Below, one piece after another: positions 16,551-27,300 of a stretch of DNA of 64,000 nucleotides (position 1 is its first letter; each line of letters starts with the position of its first letter). Location: the NCBI RefSeq assembly GCF_014192395.1, contig NZ_JACHXW010000001.1, forward strand, positions 615,385-679,384. The letters run 5' to 3'. The translations under genes and the position numbers were made by a program. The notes under the pieces were generated by a model. That model was not told the origin of the DNA. It did no database searches and was given only the letters and a program-made list of their open reading frames with translations. This DNA is from Paenibacillus endophyticus (GTDB taxonomy: Bacteria; Bacillota; Bacilli; Paenibacillales; Paenibacillaceae).

Positions 16551-19500
16551 ATGAAAACGATTACAAAAAGGCTTGTGTCGATGACGATCGCATTTATGTT
16601 GATATTTCAGATATTGCAGCTTAATTCAAGCGCGTTAACCAAGCTAGCTGCAGCTGCGGATGATATTTCAAATACGAGCCTTTCTGCGAAAATTGGAGAT
16701 CTAGGACAGATTGAAGAGCTGTATATCAAAAACAACCCTGTAAACCGAAACGGGGATCCTATCAATTTTGTTTTGCCCAATAATACGTCACCGCAGAACA
16801 ACGTCCAGCATCAATGGATGGGCGAGATGCTTTTTTCTTACCGCACCGGAGATAACGAACAATTTCCTGTTAACAGGGACGGCTTTGTAGAAGTGGACAC
16901 AAACAAAACGCTAGCAGCTGGCGGATCAACAACCTATTCCAATATTAATCCTGATAACCAATATTTCGAGAGAACGATTTCTACGGAGGGCAAGAAAGTA
17001 GAGGTCAACTTTATCGGCCAGGATCTGAGCTCCACAACGAACCGGGCGATGAAGGGTTTTGACGTGAAGTCTGTGTTCGACATGGAGACGGAAGACGGCT
17101 CCATGCTTTGGGAAATAACCTTGAAAAACAAAAGTGGCAAATACATGGAGTTCGGTGATATCGGCTTGCCGATGCCTTGGAATAATAAATACCGATCGGT
17201 ATCGGATACGTATGACAATCGTTTAACCGTGCATAACTTTGCCGGGGCAGACAGCGGTTATTCCTATGCCATCCGGACCAGCGGAGAAGGGAATTTCATG
17301 CTTTTTACCCCAGTGACGGAAAGCGGAGCGCGCATTGAATATGTGGATTACTGGATGCAGGAAGAGGGCGAATTGCGTGCTGGACAGACCTTTACCAACT
17401 GGACAGGCGACAGCGGCGGTTGGTTTCCTGGGTTGAACGTACTCTATATCCACTCCAAGGATATACAGAAAACCGGCCGCGGATATTTTACTGATGCCTC
17501 AAGTCTTGTTTTGGGACCAAATGAGGAAAAGACCTATCAGTTTAAATTTTCCGCAGTACGCGGAGGTGACAATGCGCCTCAGGATAGTGCCCAAAGCCCT
17601 AATAACGCTTCCACTTCCGTGGAAGAGCGTGAGAAAAACCTTCGCTCCATTTTGTACCAATCTGGCATGGTAGACGCCGTAGCGGTGCCCGGCTTCCAGA
17701 CTGCCATTAATATGCCGACCAAGCTGGCTCTGCACTATGATGACAGCAAAATTAAAGTAACATCAATTGATATTCAATCCGTTCACGAGAATGATCCTTA
17801 TGATGAAGCGCATATTCCGAATATCAAGCCTGGCAAGCAAAGAGGTGAGATGGTCAACAACTCTCGCACAGGCCGTGGACTAGCTGACGGGAACCCGGGA
17901 TATACCGAGGCCTACCAATTTTTGGAGACCAAGGTTGTGAATGGCGAACAGCACCACATCTATTCACTTCAATTTGACGATCTGGGCAACAACAGCGTCC
18001 GAGTGGAGTATGAGCTGAAGGTTGGCGATGAATGGGTCAATAAATTCACGCAATATGAATTCAATGTAATGGCCGAGCTTGACGAAACGATGAGCACCCA
18101 CACTGAATTTATGGTCGAGAAGACGCAGGACAAGGACCCGCAAAGTCCTACCTATGGCAACTACTTTGACTGGTATCTGAAAGATGGTCTCGACCGAAAC
18201 ATAAGCCATTGGGGAGATGACTGGGGTCATGATAATATCAACTCCATAACCATGAAGAACTATTTGGATCCAAGTCCTGAAGAGATTCAATCGATAGAAA
18301 ACTACCTCATTGATTTTATGTGGGAACGCTTTATGAAGCATACGCAGGACAGCTTTATTGTTGCGAATTGGCTTAGAGATTCTGGCTCGTACACGGATAA
18401 AGATAAGCCTTATACGCGAGAGTTCTCCGAAATCATGGCAGCCACCGGCTTTTTCAACATGTATCGGATCCAAAAGGCGTATCCCCATCTGATCGAGTAC
18501 CGCGAGTCGCCGCAGTATTATTTGGAGAAGGCTTATGGCATTTACAATAACCGAATTTCCAGCGGTGCAATCGGGTACTATGGCGAACAGCAAATTCCCG
18601 ATATGATCGAAGCATTGAAAGAAGAAGGAATGCAAACAGAGTTTGACACTCTTAAGAAAAAGTTCGCCCTGGACAAAGGACGCAGCATGACATTCGCCGC
18701 TTATCCATACGGCTCGGAATTTGAATATGACAATACCGGCGAAGAAGGAGCCTATGCAGCTGCCAAGGCGCTGCTCACCTACTACCCTCAGGACGCGCAG
18801 GCAGTAGCGGCTAAGAAAAGTATGGAAATGGCCGACTGGAAGACTCGTGCCATGCGCGGCATCCAGCCAACCTGGTACCATTATTCCGTACCCGTATTTC
18901 GCGGCGGCGAGGGCTGGTGGAACTTCCAATATACGACGTCGCTGGCGGGATATATTATGGATGACTGGATTCGTTATCAGGATGACGGCAGATCCGCTGC
19001 TCAGACCGCGATTGCGCAGCAGCGCAACTATGCGGCAAAGATCTCGAACTTTAACGCGATTAACATGGGACAGATTTCTGCACAATCTGTAGGCAGCACC
19101 TCTTGGAGATATTCCATGTACAAAGGCGGAACCGGTACCAAAGACGTGTACGATGGCGGAACCCGCGTTATGAATAACGGCTGGAACGATTTTTCGGGCG
19201 AAGCCGACGAGGGTATTTACGGCTCTCTGCTGAGTATCAGCTCAGATATTGTTACCGATCCGGTATTTGGACTTTTCGGATATGGTGCATTGGTTGCTGA
19301 CAAAGGCAGCAGCTACGAGATCACCCCGAAGGACGGTTTCGGCAAGCGCATTAACTTAATCGACGAAAAAATATATCTAGTCTCTCAAAACGAAAAAATC
19401 GAAAGCGCCGAAATTCAAAAAGACGGCAGGCTATTCCAATTGACGCTCGCGAATCTGGATAAAAAAGCACACGCTTCGAGAATTGCTATAGACGGAGCAG

Positions 19501-22500
19501 GTTTGGAAAATGGCTTTTATGCCATTAAGCTGAATAATGAAGCTGCTGGGCAGTTCTTTGTACGAAACAATAAAGGACTTGCTAGGTTCCAAATGACCAG
19601 TGACGAGGCAGCGCAGTTGACCATCGAAAAGCTAAACACAGGAGAGAATGAAGCTCCGCAGGTTACGGCAGAGACGGCAACGCAAAACCCGCAGGCGCTG
19701 ATTCCGTTTATGCTGAACGGTATTGTGAGCGACGACGGCGCACCGGACGGAACGCTGACTTACGGGTGGGAAGTGATTAGCACACCGCAAGGGGGCAAGC
19801 TGAGCTTTGTCTATCCGAAGGCAAGCATTACTCAGGCTGTCGGTACAAAGGAAGGCTCCTATACCATTAGGCTCAATGCGAATGACGGGCAACTGAGCGG
19901 TGCTGACGAACTAACCTTCCAATTGGCTGCTCCGCCGGAAAAACAGCCTCCGCAGATTAGCGAAGTAACTGCCGCTCAAGACGGTACGAATGAAAGCATC
20001 GTAATTTTATCCGGTACGGCAATTCCGGATCCGATCCACAGCGCGGAATTTGAGCCCGACATGACGTACGCATGGACCGTCAAGGAGAAGCCGAGTGGCG
20101 CAGGCGATATCGCGATTGTCGCTGGAGACAAAGCAACCGCATATGCGCGCGTAAGCAAGGCGGGTACCTATGTATTCACGATGACTGCTGCCGATGGAGG
20201 CAAGGCGGCAAGCAAGGATGTAACGATTGTGATTGAAGCAGATACCGAAGACGCCTACCGGGCAATCAATACCGTAACACGCAAGGGAACGGCGCCGTCT
20301 CTTCCGCCCGTCATGAAGATTTTGTTCGATGATGGGTATAGAGAGAGTGCGATTGTATGGAATGATATCGATCCAAGCCACTATGAGACAATCGGCAGCT
20401 TCGAGGCAAGCGGTAAAGTGACAGACAGCGATCTAGAGGTTCGCGGCACTGTATATGTCGTAAGCGTACCGCTTCAAAACGCTGCCTTGGCAGCAAAAGC
20501 TTCTGCCAGTTACTCTGGCGGTGACGGGTATCCCGAGGCGATGAACAACGGCGTTGAGCCGAGAAATTCAAGAGATTTCTCTCCTTCTCGCACGGCTCCG
20601 AACAGCGCGTGGCATAACTGGGGAAGAGAAGGAGACCCGGCATGGGTTACGTATGAATGGGTTCAGCCACTCCTTGCCTCTTCGATGGATGTATACGTCT
20701 TCCAAGACGGCGGAGGGAACTTCCGTCCCAAGGATATGCAGCTCAAGCTTCGCGACGAGACTGGAATATGGTATACGCCAAGAGCCGTTAACGGACTTGG
20801 AAATGAACTGGACAAATACAACACAACCACTTTCGAGCCGGCCTATATTACAGGCGTCCGTATCGACATGAGGCCTACCGCAAACGGAAGCGGTATTCTG
20901 GAATGGAAGGTAAACGGTTATACGGGGACGGTAGACAAGTCGGAACTGATCAGTATCAATAACTATGTCAATGCTTTGAACGCTTCGAACTTTATCGATC
21001 AAGGTCTTTCGCCAGTTGATGAGGCAAAGGCGAATGCGGCAGCCGTCATTCAAAAAATGGATGCGACGGAAGAGGAGGTTGCCCAGGCGCTCGATAAGCT
21101 GCTGACAGATCTGCAGCTGCTCCGTCCGCGCGATAACAATATGGCGTACTTGGCTCGCGTATCCGCTAGCTACACCTCTCCTTGGGAGAATGCGGCAGCC
21201 GTTAATGACGGCAGAAAAGCAGAGGCGAACATTCCGCATTGGGGAACATGGGGGAATGCGGGAGCTGCAGAATGGGTGCAATATGAATGGCCGCAAGGCG
21301 TCGCAATCAATAGCTCGAACTTGGTGCTATGGTCAGATGCAGGCGGCATACTAGCACCTACAAAGTACGAGTATTCTTACATTCCTATGGATAGCAGCAC
21401 GAATGAATGGTTGACTGCGAAAACCATTACCGAAGGCATCACCTTGGTGAATAATACGCCTGTGGGCTCCTCCAATCTGGTTGATTTCGATTCGGCGCTG
21501 AAAGTGAAAGCACTGCGCGTTACGATGACAAAGCAATCAGCGGGAAGCGGAGTTGGCGTCGGCTTATGGGAATGGGAAGTGCTTAAGTCGGATGCCATTC
21601 AGGAGCAGGAAGCACCGACAACACCGACTGCGGTTGCCCCGACATCTATCAACAGCAACGACGGTAAAATTATAGGCGTAACATCGGCAATGGAGTACCG
21701 GAAGGAAGGAGCGGAAGAGTATGCTGCAATTACTGGCGTTGAAATTGCAGGCCTGAGCACCGGCAAGTATTTTGTTCGGTATATGAAAACCGCTACTCTG
21801 AACGCGAGCCCGGATAAGGAAGTCGTCATTCCGGAAGGGCAGAAGCAGGATCAGCCAGCGCCGGAACCAAGCGAATGGACGATTACACATGCTAATTCCA
21901 ATACCCAAACAAACGGGAAAATCGAAGGCGTCCGCGATTCGATGGAATATCGGAAGCTGGGCGAAGAGAGCTACATGCGTGTCAATGGCACGAGTGTTGA
22001 GGAGCTGGAGCCTGGCAGCTATCAAATCCGATACGCAGCGACAGACGAGTTGCATGCAAGCCTGCCGGTAACCGTGGAAATTCGTAATGAAGCGAAGTCA
22101 GACCAGAATGCGCCAAACGCGGATGAGCTGGTCGTTACACCGGCTTCAATAGCGGGCGGAAGCGATGGGAAGATCGAGAACGTGACTGCCGGTATGGAAT
22201 ATCGGAAGGCAGATGTCGGCGCGTATATTGCGATTAACGGAAGCAGCATAGATAACCTTGAAGCTGGCCGTTATGAAATTAGGTACGCGGAGACAGATAC
22301 CGCGAATCCGAGTCCCGCGATTATCATAATCGTTCCTGACGGGACTAAGCAGGAACAGAATCCACCGTCCGATACAGTGGTCAAAGGTGTCGATGTCAGC
22401 GTAATTGGCGCTAGGGATGGGAAAATCACAGGCGTGGATTCTGCGATGGAATATCAGAAGCAAGGAACTGATTCGAGCGACTGGACTGCCATCTCAGGCG

Positions 22501-23846
22501 TAGAGATCACGGGACTTGATGCCGGAACCTATTATGTCAGATATAAGGGAACTGCGGCTCACAATGAGAGTAATGCTCTTGCGGTCATTATAAGCTATCC
22601 TTACACACCTTCACCGTCGTCTTCGCCAACGCAGCCTATAGCAACAAATAAGGTTGAAGGAAACACGATCAAGGTTGTCGCGCCAAAGGTGGATAAAGAG
22701 ACTGGCATAGCCAGATCGGAATCCATTAGTCAGGATGACATCCGTAGAGCACTGGAAAACGCGAAAGCAGACAGCAACGGAGTAAAGACGGTTCGGGTGG
22801 AAATTCCGAAAACAGAGGGAGCGAGCGCATATGCCGTCGGGCTTCCTAAAACCGCATTAACCTCGGATAAAGCGGATGTACAGGTTGAGATTGAGACACA
22901 ATTCGGAACAATCGTTGTGCCTGCAAACGGGTTGAATCTTGCGGAAACGGATGCGAAGAGTGTAGAGCTGACAATTGGGCATGCTGACATTTCCTTGTTT
23001 GATTCTGAAACGCAAGGAGAGATAGGCAGCAGACTCGCCATTAAATGGGGAGTCGGAATAGGCGGAGCGGCAGGAGAAGCAAATCGCCTGCAAGCGCCGG
23101 TAGAAATTCGAATACCATACACAGCTACTGCCGATGAACTGGAAGATTTAGATTACCTTGTTGTTTGGCATATTGATGCAAATGGAAAATCTGTGCAAAT
23201 ACAAAATGTTAAATACGATGCTGCTGATAGAGCCATGGTATTCACGACGAGTAGGGCAGGCCAATATGCAGTTGCTTACAGCAAGAAAAGCTTTGGCGAC
23301 GTCACAAAGGATTCATGGTACACGAAAGCAGTCGAGATGATGGCGTCCAAACGATTTATAGACGGCATGTCGGCTACTGAGTTTAATCCTAGCAACAAAG
23401 TGACAAGAGCGGAGTATTTGGCGTGGCTTGTAAGAACGATGGAGCTTACAGCGGTATTCGACTCGAACTTCAGTGATGTCGAGGCATCAAGCAAGTACTA
23501 TGACGAAATCGGAATCGCCAAAGCGCTCGGCATAACCGTAGGCTACAAAGGCAAGTTTAATGCCGAAGCCGAATTGACAAGGCAGGATATGGCTATGCTG
23601 ACAATAAGCGCATTGCAGGCAGCAAACAAAACATTGCTGGACGGTACTATTGAAGAGCTCGGCAAGTTTGCGGATGCAAAAGAACTATCAGACTACGCGG
23701 CAGCTGATGTGGCTGCAATGGTTAAGATGGGCTTCGTTAACGGACGTGGCAATCATGTCCTCAGCCCTAAAGGTCCAACGACCAGAGCAGAGGCTGCGCA
23801 GATCTTGTTTAACATTTATTCGCATGAATGGTCCTCATCGCAATAA
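16551..23846 (+). CDS. Giant SLH-anchored putative glycosidase with DUF5695-like domain, discoidin-like and repeat domains
   Basis: This is a 2431-residue exported protein. A signal peptide ends near residue 36. Residues 37-1020 resemble DUF5695: a beta-sandwich followed by a helix-rich region containing GGEGWWNFQYTTS. Then come two PKD-like domains (about 1032-1234), a Big_4-like Ig domain (1240-1304), two F5/8 type C-like carbohydrate-binding domains (1308-1457, 1531-1680) separated by a FIVAR-like helical segment (1463-1526), and four tandem repeats of about 83 residues (1695-2013) each with an NGKI/DGKI...AMEY core. A beta-rich stalk (2034-2240) leads to three SLH domains (2247-2430) that hold it on the cell wall. 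It is last in the sugar ABC operon. I infer glycan degradation; the active site is not identified. Confidence 0.8.
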   Translation: MKTITKRLVSMTIAFMLIFQILQLNSSALTKLAAAADDISNTSLSAKIGDLGQIEELYIKNNPVNRNGDPINFVLPNNTSPQNNVQHQWMGEMLFSYRTGDNEQFPVNRDGFVEVDTNKTLAAGGSTTYSNINPDNQYFERTISTEGKKVEVNFIGQDLSSTTNRAMKGFDVKSVFDMETEDGSMLWEITLKNKSGKYMEFGDIGLPMPWNNKYRSVSDTYDNRLTVHNFAGADSGYSYAIRTSGEGNFMLFTPVTESGARIEYVDYWMQEEGELRAGQTFTNWTGDSGGWFPGLNVLYIHSKDIQKTGRGYFTDASSLVLGPNEEKTYQFKFSAVRGGDNAPQDSAQSPNNASTSVEEREKNLRSILYQSGMVDAVAVPGFQTAINMPTKLALHYDDSKIKVTSIDIQSVHENDPYDEAHIPNIKPGKQRGEMVNNSRTGRGLADGNPGYTEAYQFLETKVVNGEQHHIYSLQFDDLGNNSVRVEYELKVGDEWVNKFTQYEFNVMAELDETMSTHTEFMVEKTQDKDPQSPTYGNYFDWYLKDGLDRNISHWGDDWGHDNINSITMKNYLDPSPEEIQSIENYLIDFMWERFMKHTQDSFIVANWLRDSGSYTDKDKPYTREFSEIMAATGFFNMYRIQKAYPHLIEYRESPQYYLEKAYGIYNNRISSGAIGYYGEQQIPDMIEALKEEGMQTEFDTLKKKFALDKGRSMTFAAYPYGSEFEYDNTGEEGAYAAAKALLTYYPQDAQAVAAKKSMEMADWKTRAMRGIQPTWYHYSVPVFRGGEGWWNFQYTTSLAGYIMDDWIRYQDDGRSAAQTAIAQQRNYAAKISNFNAINMGQISAQSVGSTSWRYSMYKGGTGTKDVYDGGTRVMNNGWNDFSGEADEGIYGSLLSISSDIVTDPVFGLFGYGALVADKGSSYEITPKDGFGKRINLIDEKIYLVSQNEKIESAEIQKDGRLFQLTLANLDKKAHASRIAIDGAGLENGFYAIKLNNEAAGQFFVRNNKGLARFQMTSDEAAQLTIEKLNTGENEAPQVTAETATQNPQALIPFMLNGIVSDDGAPDGTLTYGWEVISTPQGGKLSFVYPKASITQAVGTKEGSYTIRLNANDGQLSGADELTFQLAAPPEKQPPQISEVTAAQDGTNESIVILSGTAIPDPIHSAEFEPDMTYAWTVKEKPSGAGDIAIVAGDKATAYARVSKAGTYVFTMTAADGGKAASKDVTIVIEADTEDAYRAINTVTRKGTAPSLPPVMKILFDDGYRESAIVWNDIDPSHYETIGSFEASGKVTDSDLEVRGTVYVVSVPLQNAALAAKASASYSGGDGYPEAMNNGVEPRNSRDFSPSRTAPNSAWHNWGREGDPAWVTYEWVQPLLASSMDVYVFQDGGGNFRPKDMQLKLRDETGIWYTPRAVNGLGNELDKYNTTTFEPAYITGVRIDMRPTANGSGILEWKVNGYTGTVDKSELISINNYVNALNASNFIDQGLSPVDEAKANAAAVIQKMDATEEEVAQALDKLLTDLQLLRPRDNNMAYLARVSASYTSPWENAAAVNDGRKAEANIPHWGTWGNAGAAEWVQYEWPQGVAINSSNLVLWSDAGGILAPTKYEYSYIPMDSSTNEWLTAKTITEGITLVNNTPVGSSNLVDFDSALKVKALRVTMTKQSAGSGVGVGLWEWEVLKSDAIQEQEAPTTPTAVAPTSINSNDGKIIGVTSAMEYRKEGAEEYAAITGVEIAGLSTGKYFVRYMKTATLNASPDKEVVIPEGQKQDQPAPEPSEWTITHANSNTQTNGKIEGVRDSMEYRKLGEESYMRVNGTSVEELEPGSYQIRYAATDELHASLPVTVEIRNEAKSDQNAPNADELVVTPASIAGGSDGKIENVTAGMEYRKADVGAYIAINGSSIDNLEAGRYEIRYAETDTANPSPAIIIIVPDGTKQEQNPPSDTVVKGVDVSVIGARDGKITGVDSAMEYQKQGTDSSDWTAISGVEITGLDAGTYYVRYKGTAAHNESNALAVIISYPYTPSPSSSPTQPIATNKVEGNTIKVVAPKVDKETGIARSESISQDDIRRALENAKADSNGVKTVRVEIPKTEGASAYAVGLPKTALTSDKADVQVEIETQFGTIVVPANGLNLAETDAKSVELTIGHADISLFDSETQGEIGSRLAIKWGVGIGGAAGEANRLQAPVEIRIPYTATADELEDLDYLVVWHIDANGKSVQIQNVKYDAADRAMVFTTSRAGQYAVAYSKKSFGDVTKDSWYTKAVEMMASKRFIDGMSATEFNPSNKVTRAEYLAWLVRTMELTAVFDSNFSDVEASSKYYDEIGIAKALGITVGYKGKFNAEAELTRQDMAMLTISALQAANKTLLDGTIEELGKFADAKELSDYAAADVAAMVKMGFVNGRGNHVLSPKGPTTRAEAAQILFNIYSHEWSSSQ

Positions 23847-23914
23847 GCTCCTAACATGAAAAGGGTGCGGGAAAACATGGCGTTTTTCATGAGCCCTGCA
23901 AAACGAATACAACA

Positions 23915-23948
23915 AAAAACCCAATGCCGCGCAGGCATTGGGTTTTTT
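23915..23948 (+). terminator. Intrinsic terminator of the ABC/DUF5695 operon
   Basis: A 13-bp perfect stem AAAACCCAATGCC/GGCATTGGGTTTT has a 5-base loop and ends in T6. Confidence 0.9.
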
Positions 23949-24001
23949 GCATTCTGAAAGACAAGTAAAGGGAACTGAAGAAGATTGCTGCACTCAATTA
24001 A

Positions 24002-24260
24002 ACAAAAGACGCTAGCTTTATGGTTTGTCCTGCAGGTGAGCACAGTATTCGCAAAGTGATTCAAGGCAGTACAAAAAGCGAAGCCAGACGTTCGCTCGTA
24101 TACTACTTTGACGTAGAGAAATGTAAGGCATGTCCGCTGCGCGAAAGATGCTGCAAACCGGAATCCAAGTGCAAGACATACTTCAACCTGATAATCACTG
24201 GACAGTTCAAAGAGCAAATCGAGTTTGAACTCAGCTTCATCATATTATTGGAGAGTTGAA
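24002..24260 (+). pseudogene. IS1182-family transposase remnant
   Basis: The reading frame from about 24005 contains DASFMVCPAGEHSIRK, then YYFDVEKCKACPLRERC and CKTY. This is the cysteine-rich region seen in IS1182-family transposases (CPAG ... DVEKCKxCPL). Neither the N terminus nor the C terminus of the transposase is present and no terminal repeats are clear, so it is a dead fragment between two SLH-protein genes. A second remnant of this family lies at 37856-38110. Confidence 0.75.
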
Positions 24261-24295
24261 TAATATTGAGGTAGAAATTAGAGTTTCGTTGATTG

Positions 24296-24309
24296 AGAAA
24301 GCGTTATCA
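24296..24309 (+). promoter_or_regulatory. Catabolite-responsive element (cre) candidate
   Basis: AGAAAGCGTTATCA matches the cre consensus TGWAARCGYTWWCA at all but the first base. It lies 60 bases before the SLH-glycosidase gene, which suggests CcpA control. The next bases, CGATTAACGTTAAC, also contain the palindrome GTTAAC. Confidence 0.6.
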
Positions 24310-24356
24310 ATCGATTAACGTTAACTAGTAACATACATCAAGGGAGGTTATGTTTT

Positions 24357-27300
24357 ATGTTAAGGAGTATGATAACAAAAAAGAGAATGGGTCGCTTTTT
24401 AATGAAGTTGACAATGGTGTTGATGTCCATAATTCTAGTAGTACTTCCAACGTTCACGCCGAACAACGTATACGCAGCTGATGCTGCAGCAGAGAATGTG
24501 ACGGTGTACGCAGCGGACGCTTTGCAACAACCTTTCTACGGTTTTGGCACTCAATTCGATCCCTATGTTGGCTCTAATAGGATTATATCCCCTCTTTCTG
24601 ATGAGCAGTGGGATCAAGTGATGACCCGAGCCGAATATATGAGAATGGGCTTTTCTCGTTTGGCGCTTGCATGCAATGCTTTTTCACCTACACTTACGGT
24701 TGGTGAATACGATTGGAATACCGATGAGATGAAGCAAATCTATAAAATTCTAGACCGATTGAAAGCAGATGGGACGACAGTGCTTCTCTCATCTTGGAGA
24801 ATGGACTATGAGAATGATACGGTATCAAATAACTCATCCGAGAAATACGTAGATCTGATCGTAGATGCTCTGGACTATTTGATCAATACGAAAGGATATA
24901 CCAACATCAAGTATTACCAGCATGTCAATGAACCGAAAACGAACAAAATTTCATGGGAAGGGTATAAACAAGCCGTTGTATGGTTGAAAGACAAAATAGC
25001 TGATCGCAATTTGCCAGTTGCGTTGATGGCAACAGGCAACCAGCCTGGAACGGGGCTGTATGACTCGAAAAATCAGTTAGAACTGGCTCCTTATTTAGGC
25101 GCATACGATGTGCATTTCTATCCATCTCAAGCTTCCATTGCAAATGCAAGCAATTCGGTAGTTGCAACTCGCATGAAGGAGCTTTCCGATTCGCCAAAGC
25201 CTTTATTTATTTCGGAGGCTGGTTCCTTCGATAATGTTACGAGCGATGATCATCAACCGAACGTAAGGAATTATTGGTATTCGCTGCATCAGGTAGACTA
25301 TGCTATGCAGGCTGTATTCCAAGGTGTAAGCGGCATAAGTGCTTGGATAATGGATGATGCTATGCATGGCAAACTGTGGGGCATGTGGGATATCTTTAAC
25401 TCCCCTAATCCACGCCCTTGGTTCTATTCGTACTCGCTATTGAGCCGTTATGTGGAGCAAGGCTCGACCTTGTATCAACCTGAAGCTGGTAACGATCGAA
25501 CCACTCGAATGTTGGTTTCAAGCAAGGCTGTAGATGATGGCACGAAGAATTGGACAATTGCAGCCGTTAATCGTGGAACCGAAAGCCGCGAATTCACTGT
25601 ACGTATACCTGGCGTAGCTAGCGCAACTTGGGATCTATACAAGTATACGCAAGACTATCACCCAACCGATGCAAACGCATTACCTGTTAAAGATTCGGAG
25701 ATCACAAACGTTGACATGACGAATACTGGTGTTACCATAACGGTTCCAGCTAACGGCTTCGTATTGTTAACAACTAGCGATCAGTCGCCAGTTGACGGGG
25801 TGCCTACAGAAGGAGTTGTCAAACTACCTATCTTTGCTGATTTTAACAATCACACTACTGGTTCTGCTCCAATCGGATGGGAGCTTCAAGGCGACCATGT
25901 TACGATTGAAGACATGCCTAGCGCAGCTAATAAGAGCATGCGAGTGTCTGGAGACTCTGGAGCTGGTGTGAATGGAGCTGCTTATCATTTCATCTCGCAG
26001 TCTGCCAAAATCGTCGAAGAGTTCGACATAAAGGTCGACCAGACAGATCAAAGAGTAAACGCAGGCATACTGAAAAGTGGTGCCGATACGGCGACGGAGG
26101 TTTACTTCGATAAGGATGGAAATCTATGCTATGGAGATAGCAGCAGTGGAACTATCATTATGCCTTACAACGCTCATACATGGTACCATGTGAAGATTGT
26201 TGCAGATGCTGCGACTGGCAAATTCGATGTTTATGTTAACGATATGGTTATACCTAAAGTACACCAAGCATCCTTCAAAACGAGCAGCTCTTTCATTGAT
26301 CATGTAGAATACAATGTGCCTGAAGAAAGCAACGCCAAGTTTAATGTAGATAATGTAAGAATCTATAGATTGCTAGCCATGGATTCTTTCGATGAGCAGT
26401 CAACGGGTTCAGCTCCCGCTGGGTGGGAGGTCGTCGGTGACCAAATCAAAGTAGAGGAAATGCCAAGCACATCGGATAAGATATTAAAAATTGACGGAAA
26501 GGCCACTACAGGCGCTGATACCGCTGCGATACGCTTTGAAGCGCATAACAAACGTATCGTCATGGGCTTCGATATCAAGCTTGACTCCAAAGCACGTGTG
26601 CAATCAGGCTATATGTACGATGAAGATATTCCGGCCGTGGTGCTCTATTTCGATTCTGACGGTACGATTCGTTACTACTATGGAGATCGCAGTAGAGTAT
26701 TAGCTTCTTCTTTCCAAGTGAACACTTGGTATTCGTTCAAGCTAGTAATAGATCCAAGTACCAACTTATTCGACATTTATTTAAACGACATGAATAAGCC
26801 AGCTGTTACTAATGTTCCATTCAGATCTAGCGCTTTTAGTCTAGATCGCATACTTTTTGGTGCCCCGGAAAATAGTCAGGCTATATTTAATTTGAACAAC
26901 GTGTACGCTTATACAGAGGCACAAATGCCTTCAGCAGACGCGAATCTAAAGCATATTGAATTTGGTACTGGTACAATAAGTCCAGCATTTCAGACCGATA
27001 CGATGGATTACCAATTAATCGTTAATAAAGGTACGGAATCAGTGAGTATTACTCCAAGCCCGAGCAGTCCATATGCCATGGTGAGTGTGGATGGAATTGC
27101 TCTCTCTAGTGATACAGCCTCGCCGCGTATACCGATTGCATTTGGTGAAGATCGTAATTTTACCATAGAAGTCAAAGCACAGGACGGAATAACGACCAAG
27201 CAATATGAATTTACGGTTATAGAATCAGACAATCCAGTGGTAGAAGTGGAGAACGTGACTCTAAACAAAGAGGCGTTAAGTCTGAAAGTTGGCGATAGTG

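Noticed and set aside
17964..19085. 373-residue minus-strand open frame
   Set aside because: Lies entirely opposite the well-supported DUF5695-like coding sequence; composition is that of an antisense shadow.
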